Assembly: GCA_021521415.1 (NCBI GenBank) | Contig: JAIQDT010001948.1 | Location: 124,001 to 188,000 of the forward strand | Source: Bidens hawaiensis | Lineage: Eukaryota; Streptophyta; Magnoliopsida; Asterales; Asteraceae | Direction of reading: 5' to 3' | DNA length: 64,000 bases | The notes under the pieces: generated by a model | Seen by the model: the letters and a program-made list of their open reading frames with translations, nothing else | Database searches by the model: none | Told to the model about the DNA's origin: nothing | Position numbers and translations under genes: made by a program | Part shown: positions 1 to 10,416 of the stretch, piece after piece | Layout of the letters: every line of letters starts with the position of its first letter | Numbering within the stretch: position 1 is the first letter of the stretch

Positions 1-288
1 TTATTACATTTTTATTTTTTTTAAAGTTTTCATATATTACTTATTAAAGACAAACTAAAATGAGTAACACAAAATTTGGATAGACTGAAGATTAAAAGTA
101 ATATTTTTTCCTAAAAAAAGCCATGGAACGAGAAATAAACAAATACTTAAACATGGTCCGGCCTGCGAACTTAATTTCAAGTTGGAATCCTACATGGCGT
201 CCCCCCTGCTTGCCCAACACTATCAACTATCTTCTAAATCTAAGAATTATAAAGAGAGTATCGTTAGAGTACCATAAGTAGAGAATGT
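1..288. other. AT-rich intergenic DNA
   Basis: I see no coding frame, RNA gene or clear repeat structure here. It is the left flank of the hAT MITE that begins at 297; its last 8 bases (289-296, ATTACGAG) are the target-site duplication of that MITE. Confidence 0.5.
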
Positions 289-929
289 ATTACGAGTAGG
301 GCCGTCCAAACCGCTCGTCGTTCGAACTCGCTCGTCGATTGCTCGGAAAATGCTCGCTCGTTTGTAAACGAGCCGCTCTGCTCGGTTCGGTTTGCAAACG
401 AGCCAAGCAACGAGGGAAGGTCTGCTCGGTTCGGTTCGGCTCGAATATTTTTAATTTATTTTATATATAATTATATATGAACAAATGTATAAATATATAG
501 ACAAAACACATAAATATAAGCTTAAATTTTTTTTAACCCCTTAAAATTTTTCCTACTTCGTCAATTTTATAGTTTTATTTTTTCTCTTCAAGTTTTTAGA
601 ATACTAGAAATGTGTTTACATGATCATTTTATCTCACTTCAAACTTACTTTTAATTAAAAATTACAATTTGTTACACGTTTGTCTACAAAACTACTAATT
701 TATTTATAAAATATATAATTTACAACCTTAAACTTGTTTTTTTATTGAAAACTTTAAAGCGAAAAAGAAATAAATAATGCTCGAAATCGCTCGATGTTCG
801 ATCGAAAAATGCTCGATTCGATTTTGGCTCGGTTCGAATTTCGGCCGTTCGATTCGATTCGATTTTAAACAAGCCAAGCAACGAGCAAGCCTTCGCTCGG
901 TTCGGCTCGTGAACAGCCCTAATTACGAG
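289..929. mobile_element. hAT-type MITE (625 bp) with 8-bp TSD
   Basis: The element proper spans 297-921. It starts TAGGGCCGTCCA and ends so that the reverse strand reads TAGGGCTGTTCA, an imperfect terminal inverted repeat. Both sides carry the identical 8-bp direct repeat ATTACGAG (289-296 and 922-929), the length expected of hAT transposases. Subterminal regions are full of short GCTCG / TTCGG motifs on both strands, and the middle is AT-rich with no reading frame, so the copy is non-autonomous and would depend on a hAT transposase elsewhere. Boundaries are seen directly; assignment to hAT rests on TSD length and the terminal AGGGC-type repeat. Confidence 0.85.
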
Positions 930-1110
930 AGACGGAGAGTGTTATTATGATTTATGACGTTTAAGAGATTAGTGAGGCCGTGAGGGTAGTGATTTGGACC
1001 TATTGAATAAAGGCCCAAATGTTTTTGGTGACCCTAATTCGTTTGGGTTGAAGCCTTGAATAAGCTTTTACACACTTTTGGGTTGGACATAGTGAATAAT
1101 GGCTAAAATT

Positions 1111-1690
1111 AGGGCCGTTCGTAACCGGATGTCCGAACATTTCGAATAGTGGTTTTCACTATCCAATTTCGAATTCAAAATTTCGGATATCCGAAAATAT
1201 TAAGGAAAAAAAACTCAGCTTTAAATAATAAATCCATACAACATCGGATCATCTCAATTCTTTCAAATCCAACAAACAAAACAAGAAAAATCCAAATAAC
1301 ACACAATTTTGTTCAAAATAAAGTAACAAACACAACAAACATCTTGAGAATTCAAATCAATCTTCCAAATCACCACTTCATAGTTCCAAGTTTCCAACTT
1401 CCAATATTCCATGCTAACAACAAATATAACCTGCAAATATGAAAATCTACCAACCTTATCGGGAAGAGAGTGGAGTGGAGGCTGGATCTGTGAAGTGGAT
1501 TCAGATGCCCGTGGTCGACGCCGACGGTCAATGAAGAGAACAGAGGCTGCGATATGATATGAGAAATGAGAGTGGTGTGTTTTTGAAAGGATTAGGGTTT
1601 TCATATCACATAGACACATGCTGTTGCTATTTGTTATATATTAAAAAAAAATTAATGTTTCGGATAGTTCGGTTATTTGAATCACCGTCA
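1111..1690. repeat. Probable degenerate MITE with one recognisable end
   Basis: The left edge reads TAGGGCCGTTCGTAACCGG, nearly the same terminal motif as the hAT MITE at 297, followed by a palindromic stretch of TTCGAA/TCCGAA motifs. Towards 1660-1690 the motif TTCGGATAGTTCGG appears in inverse orientation, consistent with an inner part of the other arm. I could not find a clean right terminus or TSD, so the copy is probably truncated. A 118-codon minus-strand frame at 1263-1619 resembles nothing I know and I do not call it a gene. Confidence 0.4.
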
Positions 1691-1699
1691 GTTCAATTA

Positions 1700-1726
1700 T
1701 TTTATGAAAGTAGTCTAGTCCACTTG
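1700..1726 (+). repeat. 27-bp repeat shared with 10.1 kb and 16.9 kb
   Basis: This 27-bp stretch recurs exactly at 16928-16954 and with changes at 10101-10127 (core TAGTCCACTTG). At the two other sites it lies at the right edge of the duplicated RBOH-fragment blocks, so this may be the edge of a third, mostly lost copy. Confidence 0.6.
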
Positions 1727-3215
1727 TTAATATTCCAGCAAGTGGCGGACAGGTTGATCAATAGTAGTATGAATTAAGAGTGGCCACAACTGGGGCAGTA
1801 ATGGCTTGGATTTCGACATTGTGAAGGTTGAAATGAAAATTGATAGTGAGAAAAGTGCGATGGTGAAGTTATTTATGAGAAATGAAAAAGAGTCTCATGA
1901 TTTGTACAATGGTCAAAACCAATATTGTAGGTCTGCGCCACGTGATGTTTCTGCAAAGCCATAAAAACCAATACTGTGCCATGTGAGAAAAGTGACTTGT
2001 AAACGTACAATGTAGTTCAACTAGCTGCTCACTTACATAATTACGCATTTAATAACGTCACCTACTTGTAAACCTTCAATGGCCACCAAATACACTTTTT
2101 TTTTAAAATAATTAAATAAACTTTATGAATTTATGGATACCCAACTTCATTACACACTTGTGTTATTTATAGCAGAGTAATGAAAGATTTGAGTTATGTC
2201 TTGCGAGATTGTCAGTTTGAATCCCAATACCGTCCAGGTTTTAGTCCCGTCGCGTGTAACGCCTGAAAGTTCTGCTCTTAACGGTATGATTTCACAGAGT
2301 AATGTCCAAGACAAACTCTAAAGTCAGCGTGGACCCGTTTAAGACAAAATAGTTTGGTTATAGTGGGACAACCGGGCTTTCCAAACGGGAAAGTTTGATG
2401 GCTTAATATACAAGAAAGTTGTCGGTCAAAAATTTTTTAATTAAACTTTATGAAAATCATTAAAACAACCATTTTTTTAACAAAATTAATTAAAAATTAT
2501 AATATAAAATTAACTGTGATGTATTCTTAAACAAATCACATGTACTAAGATAACACTTAACTCTTGTTTTTTAAGAATCGATATAATTTTCCAATATCAT
2601 AATCTTAAGTTAATTTGAGTAAATTCTTTCTACATAATTAGTTATTACAAAAGGAGTGGGACATGGGCCACGGATGCACCTATGAAACACACTTCCTTGG
2701 CCGGCCCTAAACTTGGACACCACACTTTGATTTTGGGGTGAGGGGGCGTTTTCACGGATTTCGTGGTTTTACAATTGTTTCAACCATCACTAAAATAACC
2801 GGTTTCAACATGAGCATGCCTAAATTAACTGCCTTTTTGCAACCATACAACAGGAAGTATGGTTGTAGTTATCTGATAACAAGTTAAATTACATGATTAG
2901 GTCCTTTTGCAGGCACACAAAGATTGATTCTCGTAGCGGGTGTGCTGCTTTTGGTAGTACGTGCTTGAAAGTATGAAGACGAGATGATTCAATGTGCTTC
3001 ACAATCTTTCATATTGAAAAATGTATGAAGAACGGGAGGTGTGAAGTTTTTTATCATCATGACGTCGATCATTCAAGGCGGGCCATTGATCTGGTGGAAT
3101 TCCTTGATAAGAGAAAATGCTAACGAACCATATATAGAAGTGTGCTACAATATTTTTGGGTTTTTTTAACTACATAGTTTTTAATATAACTAAACATCAA
3201 CGAATTGAACAAGTA
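1727..3215. other. Intergenic DNA without a recognisable gene
   Basis: No frame of interest on either strand. The stretch is AT-rich with long A/T runs. Around 2205-2232 there is a weak RNA polymerase III box-B-like motif (AGTTTGAATCCC), but without a convincing box A or tail I do not call a SINE. Confidence 0.4.
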
Positions 3216-3480
3216 GCGCTGTTCATGAGCCACACCGAGCCAAAATCAAACAAACATTTTCCGATTATTTTTTGAGTGATATCGAGCCAGTTTTCGAACA
3301 TTACTCTTTTTTTCCTTCAAATTTTTTGTATAAGAAACAACTTTCAGTTGAATATAACGTACATGATAATAACTTAGTAGCATTTAGAAAAATAAGTGGT
3401 AGCTTTCAAATTTTTATAAAATGAAAGTTTAAAATCAGATATTATGTGTATACATAAACATTTCTTTTGAACAGCGACCT
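3216..3480. repeat. Short element with GCTGTTCA inverted ends
   Basis: The left edge carries GCGCTGTTCATGAGCC and the right edge TTTGAACAGCGA, an imperfect inverted repeat with the GCTGTTCA core shared with the hAT MITE at 297. The interior contains CGAGCC motifs and AT-rich DNA without a frame. I found no matching target duplication, so this is a probable old MITE remnant only. Confidence 0.35.
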
Positions 3481-3567
3481 TCGTGTGTTATACCACCGCG
3501 CTCTCAAACTTGGAGCTAAAATAAAAATGTTCGCCGAATTAATGAATAATTAAAATTATAAGCTAAC

Positions 3568-4110
3568 TAGTGTTTTACCCGGCGCAACACATGCGCGGTG
3601 ATAAAACACAAGCGCTGTCGGTCCGGAGCGTTGAGGAGTTGATTTGGCATGAATTCGATTGGTTTCGGTTAGATGCATTATGATACCAGAACTAAAAAAA
3701 AGAAACAAAACAAAAAAGTCTATAAAAATGGAGGTGAACCACCGTTGCAGGTAAAACTCGGGCGTTGATTAGACTCGAGCGTTGTCGAACCCGGATGTTG
3801 AGGCTGTGAGTCTACGCAAATTTGGCCAGTTTTCGTCACGACGTTATTTTACCAGAACTAAAAACAAAAAAAAACACAAATACAATTGGCATTCGGTGGT
3901 TTTCGTTACATTCGTCACAGTATCATAACTAAAATAAAATGCGGTGAGTCTACGCGAATTTGGTTTGTTTCTATCACGCTCATTACGATACCAGAACTAT
4001 AAAAAAGTTGATATTCAGTCGGTTTTTGTTACAATACTAGAAGTAAAATGAAAAAAAGAAACAAAAAACAAAATACCTTGGCCAATATAGTGCCGCCAAG
4101 TGGCCCAATT
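3568..4110. repeat. Degenerate repeat block with ACCAGAACTA motifs
   Basis: A motif of the form GATACCAGAACTA followed by an A-rich run recurs around 3682, 3850, 3990 and, more degenerate, 3930 and 4030, interspersed with GGTTTTCGTTACA-like segments and two copies of GAGTCTACGC(A/G)AATTTGG. The block opens with AACTAGTGTTTTACCCGG. No reading frame is present. It looks like a degenerate transposon interior with imperfect internal repeats; family unknown. Confidence 0.4.
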
Positions 4111-4299
4111 AGGGCTTGACGACACCAAATTTCTAAATTGTATTATATAATAATAATTGTTTTAGTGGAGGGGGGAGGGGGAGAGAGAGGAAGAGAGAGC
4201 AATGTTGCCTATTGTTTAAATGATTTTAGGGTAGTATATGATGTAAATGATATTATAGCATTAGTGGGTATTAGGTATCTTAAATGATCATCCATCTTG

Positions 4300-4760
4300 C
4301 CCTTAGACCATTCGTAGTGGTGGCCTTATTGTGACGTTTTGAAGCCATAAGATTGGTCTCTATGGTAAGGGGCATCGATGCCCTTTCACAGTGTCACGTC
4401 AGCGCCATGTGAGTACCGGGGGCGTCGATGCCCCAACAATGTCTCGCTGTGGTTTAAAGCCCTTTGGGCGGCCCATTATGTATGTATGTATGTATGCATG
4501 CATGCATGTATGTATGGAGAGAGAGAGAGGGCCTACCAATAATGCTCAAGCGTGCCCGGCGGCCGGCGTTCCAAGGTCCCCCCCCCCAAATGCCCCCCTT
4601 TGCGGTGTGTAGGGGCATCGATGCCCAATGATGCCCCCCCAAAGGCGCCCATAGCAACCATTTTAATGTATGGGAACACTGCCCCTAGAAATTATGGGTG
4701 ATGTTTTGAGTGGCATTTTGGGTGACATTACGTACATAACTTGCAATGGCCCGTGTTTTG
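4300..4760. repeat. GC-rich block with GGGCATCGATGCCC palindromes and an SSR
   Basis: Palindromic GGGCATCGATGCCC or close variants occur near 4372, 4420 and 4614. Between them lies a (TATG/CATG)n simple repeat at 4476-4516 followed by (GA)n. The edges read ACCATTCGTAGTGG and, reversed, GGGCCATTGCAAG, reminiscent of PIF/Harbinger-type MITE ends, but the inverted repeat is weak and I see no TSD. Confidence 0.35.
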
Positions 4761-5089
4761 AGGAGAGTTATGTGAGAGATAGCGAGAGAGTGGAGGAATA
4801 AAAAAGGATTGTGGAGAGTTATGTGTATTTTCTACTACACTTGTTTTTTTGCAAAACTTTGAAATTTTGACTAAGCGTCGCATGACGTAAAATACCTGGG
4901 GTTACCTAGATTTAACTATGCATGATCTTATATTCTTATACAAACAAACTTTGATAACTTATTTGACGTTATTAGCATGTGCTAGTTGGCTAACCCTTTT
5001 GTACTTTAATCAAAACTCAACATTTTAGAGTTATACATAGATTTTGGAACCTGAAAAAGAATTCCCAACTGGATTTGCTACTTCAATGT

Positions 5090-5350
5090 TTTTGATATGT
5101 AGTGTAGTGGTAGGAAATTGAGACCCAAGTTCAATCCTTGCTTACAACATTTTGGGAGACATGAAGGAAGATTTGGATCTTTGTGATCTCCAGTTCGATT
5201 CTGAGGGCGTCCGAGTTTTACCACCAGTGGGTCTTCACGCGAGTGGGTCTTCCCCGGAGCTGGAGATAACATGAAGACGCCTAAGGGCTCCGTACAACTA
5301 GGTTGGGCCAGATGGCGGTGGGCTTTTGCCATTGGGTCACCTCATACTGA
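5090..5350 (+). repeat. Probable tRNA-derived SINE
   Basis: The segment carries RNA polymerase III-like internal promoter elements: a box-A-like TAGTGTAGTGGTAGG at 5100-5114 and a box B AAGTTCAATCC at 5127-5137. The spacing and downstream non-coding body fit a plant tRNA-derived SINE. I could not locate a clear 3' tail or target duplication, so the right edge is approximate. Minus-strand translation of the body gives a meaningless frame that I ignore. Confidence 0.45.
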
Positions 5351-5499
5351 GTACCTAGGCTAACTATGTTTGTTGGCCGTCAAAAAAAGGTTAAGAAAAC
5401 GCAAACTATTGTCTGGTATTTCCCGCGGAGAATAGACAAAAGTAAGCCTGGAGATGAATTTGACCAATTTATTAGTTAATCTAACGACTTAGATTATGT

Positions 5500-5770
5500 T
5501 TGGTCAACAAAAGTCAAAACCGACATATGATTGGTTTCGGTTCGGGTTGAAACCGGTCCTACAACCGGTTTCACTTCGGGTTTTGATCGGTTTTGTCACA
5601 CCCTCGGTTCGGTTAACGGTTTAGGTGGAGAAAAATACAAATAGGTTCCGAACCTACGGTTTCAGTTGGTTCCAAACTGGTTTCTATATAACTGGTTTTA
5701 AATCGGTTCGATTTCGATTCGATTTTCCAGTTAATTCGGTTAACTGGTTTATTTGTCCACCTCTAGTAGC
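5500..5770. repeat. CGGTT-rich MITE-like repeat
   Basis: Dense occurrences of CCGGTT, TTCGGTT and AACCGG on both strands make this block strongly self-complementary. That composition is typical of subterminal regions of small hAT-type MITEs; the MITE at 13299 has the same vocabulary. No paired termini or target duplication could be assigned. Confidence 0.35.
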
Positions 5771-5772
5771 AG

Positions 5773-6167
5773 CAATAGCAAAAGTGTTCTTAATTGAGAG
5801 TTCAAGATGGCAAGGGCTGGTTTAGTTGTAATTTTATATATATAACACAATATGTATTATTTAATTATATTTAACATATTTTTAGGTATAATTATAATTA
5901 TTAAATAAATATATATTAAGCATACTATATAAATGTTATATAAATAATAGACTCATTTAGGTTTGCGAGCCGGCTTGATCTCGATAAGTAAAGCTCGGTC
6001 TCGAACTCGTTTAAGCTCGGCTCGATTCAAGTTTTTTTGAACCAATCTCAAGTAGCTCGCGTGCGGTTTGACTAATTTACATGTCAAATTACAATGATAT
6101 GATTGCTTGCTATGGTTTTTGGTGTTGCAAATGATCCTGGTAAACAGGTGAGGAGTGCTGTTCGGAT
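5773..6167 (+). repeat. Duplicated non-coding repeat, copy 1 (interrupted by hAT)
   Basis: From GTTCTTAATTGAGAG onward this block is closely repeated at 10417-10736, and its right half again at 33640-33840. It contains AAGCTCGG/CTCGTTTAAGCTCGG motifs. The block continues after the hAT insertion: GTTCGGAT at 6160-6167 is repeated at 7499-7506, after which the sequence goes on as in the uninterrupted copy at about 33797. It therefore defines the host of the hAT insertion. Confidence 0.7.
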
Positions 6168-7506
6168 CAGGGGCGTAGCCACTCATAAGTGACGGGTGTC
6201 CCCCGTCTTCTGTGAAAAAAAAAATCAGTGTTAATATGCCGAAAAATTCCCGACCGACCCCTATAAAATTTTGGCACCGACCCATGTAAAACTTTAAAGC
6301 CGTACCCTGTATAATTTCAAGATAACCCCAGGAGATTTTGAAACTAACCCTAACAAAAAAATACAATGACAATTTTATAAACATAATTATATAAACGTTA
6401 TATAAACAATTTTTCTTATTAAATTTGTCGTTAATATTAACAAGTCCATTAGTCCAATATCCAATCCAATTTTTAAGTTCAAAACCCAATTCAAACCCTA
6501 CTCAATTTTTAGCCCAAAACCCAAAATCCCATTTTAACTTCTAAAATTTATTTTTTTACTGCCTTTGCTGCCTCACTTCGTCCTTTCATCTCACCACTTG
6601 CCGGAATCGGAAATTCCGACCAGGGGCGCACTCAGTCACTCACCCTGACACCTTATCTTCTCACACAATATCACGTCCACTACTGCACTACAACTTGTTT
6701 CCAAGTTTCCAACAGGCAACAACCCTCACGTCCACTAAAATTGTTTTCAGCCTTCCAGGTACAACATAATACATTTAATTTATGTCTAATTTAGTTTGGC
6801 TTTTAGATTTAAGGTTTATGCTATTTAGACTACTATGTAAAAAAATTGGGGGAATTTGGGGTAACATCCGACTTACTTGTTTCGTTGAGTTGTTTGACTC
6901 CTTGTGATAATTTTCGGGCATTTTATATTCCAAAAATATTACGATTAGTCGAGTTGTACCCATATGATTTTGATAAAAGTGATAAAAGAAGACTCCCGGT
7001 TGAACTCGCGACATACATCGATAATTTGAAAGGAGATAAACGATTTAAAAACTTGAATGGTTTAGCAAGTCTTGTTCAATTGATGGTTCAAACAAAGAAA
7101 CATCATTCCTTTGCATTGGTTCAAACTTGAATGGTTTAGCTCTCGTATTACCCGTTGCAACCGCAACCGTTGAAAGATCCTTTTCGGCGATGAAGTATGT
7201 GAAATCCGATTTGCGTAATCGAATGGGTGATGAAAATTTAAGCGACAATTGTATTTGTTACATTGAGAAAGACTTGTTTGTCAATGTTAAAGTAGATGAT
7301 TAATGGTTAGATTTCAAAAAATGAAAACTCGTAGAGAAACAACTTTAATATATTTGTTATCTAATATTTTGTTTGGTAATCTTTTTTTTTTATATATATG
7401 ACCTGACTCGACCCGATTCGACCCGACCCGATAGTTGTATTAGTACCAACCATAAAAATTCCCGACCCTGTGAGAAAATTTTCTAGATCCACCACTGAGT
7501 TCGGAT
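6160..7506 (+). mobile_element. hAT transposon, internally decayed, with 8-bp TSD
   Basis: The element proper is 6168-7498. It begins CAGGGGCGTAGCC and on the reverse strand ends with (T)CAGTGGTGGATC, short hAT-like termini. It is flanked by GTTCGGAT on both sides (6160-6167, 7499-7506). A paralogous copy of the host repeat at 33789-33796 has GTTCGGAT only once, giving a natural empty site that confirms the borders. Inside is a degenerate hAT transposase C-terminus (6846-7303). At 1331 bp the element is far shorter than an autonomous hAT, so most of the transposase gene is gone. Subterminal ATTCCCGACC motifs occur in both ends. Confidence 0.85.
6846..7303 (+). pseudogene. hAT transposase C-terminal fragment
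   Basis: The first frame (6846-7130) reads like the region before the hAT dimerisation domain (ending in LVQLMVQTKKHHSFALV). After a frameshift near 7130 the reading continues as LALVLPVATATVERSFSAMK and on to a stop at 7301-7303. The TATVERSFSAMK block followed by LRNRMGDE is the hallmark of the hAT-family C-terminal dimerisation domain. The N-terminal BED finger and RNase H-like catalytic core are absent, so no active transposase can be made. A short sequence around CTTGAATGGTTTAGC is repeated at 7053 and 7126, which suggests a local rearrangement at the frameshift. Confidence 0.85.
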
Positions 7507-8037
7507 TAAGAACCGTAGCAATTCTCATGTTGCTTTCAAGGTATCTTAATTTTCAAACAATTTAACTTCAATTTTTAAGCCAATTGATTTATGAAATGAC
7601 ATCAGGAAATGAACTATCTTGTTGTATTTTCTGTTTCAAATCCTTTAGATTCAAACAACATATGTATGGTTAATTGACTAACATAAATTGATAACAGCTT
7701 TCAAGTTTGTTGAGCTACCGGATAAGAATGAAAAACAGTCGGATACTCGGATCAAAGAAGCAAGGTGAAGTTCAAGATCATGAGCCTCAAGGTGAAAGAA
7801 GGAATAGACTTTGTGACTGAATTGGTAACTTTTTATTATATTTCCATTCCATTTGTGGCACCACCTTTTTTTCTCATTCCAATGCTCTTCAACTTATTTT
7901 GGACAAGATGCCCTTTGAACTAGTCGAGAAATCGATGAACTGACAGATGCAATAAATAAATCGACATTTGATGACATCGTTCTCTGAACCGGAAACTTAA
8001 GTATCGTGGTTTGTATGTCTATTGGTTCTTTTATATG
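7507..8037 (+). other. Intergenic DNA continuing the hAT host repeat
   Basis: The first 60 bases match the segment after the empty site near 33.8 kb. Further on, 7690-7830 looks like a possible exon (AG before, GT after) but encodes nothing I recognise. No gene is called. Confidence 0.35.
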
Positions 8038-8754
8038 TTTCTGCAAGCGTGCTCATGATGTAAACTTTTTAGTTTTATGCAATGAAGAGTTCATTTTATT
8101 ATTTAATATTATTAAGGATACACCAAACAAGAAGAAATAGTCAAAAGGTTTTATTGGATTACTGATACGGTTTATTTGAGACAATCACAAATCTTCCGAA
8201 AATACAAGATGACGAATGACCAAATAAATTTTCTCTTCTTATTATTAAAAGGTTCAGGGTATTAAAGGAAACAAGAATTTAAAATAAAATAGAAAACATA
8301 ACTAAACTAAGAAACATATATGTAATTTAAAATAACTTGTAAATAAGATATAAGATTATTGATATATTGTAAAAGGATTCAATCATATCTTTTAATATTT
8401 GTTCCATTAGCCTTGACCTTCATATCTGTGTACACATGAGGGTGGGGTGGGGTGGGGTGGGGTGGATATATGATTCTAAATGTTTGAATTGTTTCAACTT
8501 GTTAGAAGTTCTCTTTGTGATAGGTAGATTTGGTTAACGTGTGTTGTGAGAAATCTTGTGACAAGTGTTTTAGCTCCTTTGATAGTTTCGGTGGTCCATA
8601 GTAGAATGAATACCCCCTGCAAATGTGTACAATAAAAAAATTATACAATTAGGTATGTTTCAACCCATGACTGGCCCACCAAAACGGGCAACTTTTACTT
8701 TACATAGTTAAAAGAAAGAAAATGAGAATGAATTAGCGATAGGACTAACCTATT

Positions 8755-9215
8755 CTTGAACCCGTGTGACTAAGAGCAATTTATTCATAAACAGTGCGCC
8801 GATTTGGTTTGGCAAACTGTGACTTAGTAGGAGTGCCTGAAATGACATCACACCGTTTTTGGCTAAGCTCAACGATAGGAGCACATTGATTAGTGCATAC
8901 CTTGCATTGCCTTCCTCATAAACAGCACTGCAGTAATAGTTAACTTCTACACTGCCATGACGATCCATTTCCGTCACTTCATTCATGGTATCTTTAAATC
9001 ACTGAAAACAATTTTGTTCCCATGTCACCCAGAAAAAGAGACGCCAGTTTTGTTCAACTTATTTGTACTTCTTGCAATATCTTTAATTATACTTAACATA
9101 GGGGTTGCCCCAACACCCAACCCAATAAGCAATACGATTTCATACTTGTCGTAATCTTATGCTGGTGAACCGAATGGCCCATCAACTATTATTGTTGGAA
9201 AACCGTGCAAAAATT
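8755..9215 (-). pseudogene. RBOH (NADPH oxidase) C-terminal fragment, copy 1
   Basis: Respiratory-burst oxidase homologues are plasma-membrane flavocytochromes that make superoxide from NADPH. Reading the minus strand from 9215, the frame gives IIVDGPFGSPA, an internal stop, then [20 protein letters not shown], the conserved NADPH-binding region. After a frame change it continues WVTWEQN, a stop in place of a tryptophan, then FKDTMNEVTEMDRHG, VYEEGNAR and AKNGV. A further frameshift leads into DVISGTPTKSQFAKPNRRT and IALSHTGSRI, the RBOH C-terminus. Stops and frameshifts show it is dead. FAD and transmembrane regions and the N-terminal EF-hands are missing. Confidence 0.85.
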
Positions 9216-9449
9216 AATCAATTTATTTAGAATACACAATTAACCAAGTTTCAAAATGGATTAAAAGAGTTCAAAAGAAATTTATAGTTTATAAAGATGA
9301 CAACTTGAGACATATTTCGTAGAAGCCTAACCTATAAAAATTTATATAAAAAAGTTACAATCAAATCAATGATTCTAAGTCTATAATCAAACTAATCGTT
9401 GCTCTGGATAATTTTGAGGGGCCTAGTAGGATTTTACTTACTTAATTTT

Positions 9450-9790
9450 GAACCATCTAAATACTGTGATATTTTCCAATATTGTCTGAACATGGAGTTA
9501 ACTATGTCCGCCATGTCAGTGCAGCTTCCGAAACTGAAATTAACATAAAATATATGATATAAAAGCAAGCCACTCATGGAAAACATGGTATTAAGATTTG
9601 CAAAATACCTAAAAATTTAATAATGACAGAGTGTGCCACCAATTGTTCGGCTTCTTTTGCTGGTGACATTGTCTCCAGGAAAAGTATCACCATTGAAAAC
9701 CAACTTAGAGCGGAAAACAAGAAGTGATGGCAACAACTCGTATACGGGTTTTCCTATATTCTTCGTAGTTGCATATTCAGCCATAATAGA
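9450..9790 (-). pseudogene. dsRNA-binding-domain exon fragment (DRB-like)
   Basis: On the minus strand from about 9790 the reading is KIFCKSIMAEYATTKNIGKP VYELLP, then FRSKLVFNGDTFPGD, and after a one-base frame change SPAKEAEQLVAHSVI. The pattern (K-x-x-M-x-E-Y-A, K-P-x-Y, F-x-x-x-L-x-x-N-G, K-E-A-E-Q-x-x-A) is that of a double-stranded-RNA-binding domain as in plant DRB proteins. A second putative exon, starting after an AG near 9537, reads FGSCTDMADIVNSMF. These sit directly upstream, in the same orientation, of the RBOH fragment, so exons of two unrelated genes lie in one block. Which gene it came from is uncertain. Confidence 0.6.
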
Positions 9791-10140
9791 CTTGCAAAAT
9801 ATTTTATCCTGAATGACAGCAAGTAATAAGATAACGCGTTAAAACAATAATATTCTACATGTCAAATCTAGGGTTTTCCATTAAAGTTTTAGAACACGTA
9901 CACAACAATAGGTTTTGACTTTTAGATCTAATTTTTATGAATAACATAAACAAGGTTTTAGATCTGGACAATTAGTCACACAATTAAAGAAGAAAAAGTC
10001 TATATTCATTTACCAAACATCACATGTATCCTAAACAATTGTAAAGCTGAATAACTAACATAAGACGTACAATAATAAGAGTAAAGAGTTAATTACGATA
10101 TTTTATGAAGGTTGTCTAGTCCACTTGCACCCACTACGAG

Positions 10141-10416
10141 TTGTCTGGATTTATTAAACGAAGAATGGGGTCATCAGAATTATTTTCCGGCAAATGGTGG
10201 GATACAACAGCAGTGTGAACACCAAAACTACTTCAAGCCTATAACTTATAAGAGGCAACGACCGGAGTGGGTGACAGTAAGGTTGTTGAAGTCTTGGAGA
10301 GATGAAAGATGTGGTCGGTGGAGAGTAAAAAATATTCATAAAGTTTTGGTTTCTGCAAGTAATTAATTTTGCTAAATATGCAGGTGCACCTCATTCCATT
10401 GTCGTTGGGACACGGC
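10141..10416 (+). other. Short unrecognised exon-like segment
   Basis: An open stretch at 10112-10366 can encode LLNEEWGHQNYFPANGG and RLLKSWRDERCGRWRVKN. It matches no family I recognise and lies between two blocks of the segmental duplication. I record it only as a possible captured exon. Confidence 0.2.

Larger units (their letters stand above)
8038..10140. repeat. Segmental duplication, copy 1 (RBOH/dsRBD block)
   Basis: This block is repeated at 13100-16970. Shared landmarks in the same order are GTTTCTGCAAGCGTGCTCATGA at the left edge, the TTTTATGCAATGAAGAG segment, the polypurine GGGTGGGG tract, the RBOH-like exons, the segment GGATAATTTTGAGGGGCC, the CCAAATCTAGGG-type segment and the TAGTCCACTTG edge. 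By eye the copies differ at roughly one base in seven to ten. Together with the repeat pair 5773/10417 the order is X-RBOH-X-RBOH, as expected for a tandem duplication of several kilobases. Confidence 0.7.

Noticed and set aside
1263..1619. 118-codon minus-strand frame
   Set aside because: Cysteine/tyrosine-rich, no family resemblance, lies in a MITE-like repeat; no supporting promoter or splice evidence.
5078..5332. 84-codon minus-strand frame
   Set aside because: It covers the probable SINE with box A and box B on the other strand; the reading has no known relatives.
6775..7014. 79-codon minus-strand frame in the hAT element
   Set aside because: It is the antisense shadow of the transposase fragment on the plus strand.
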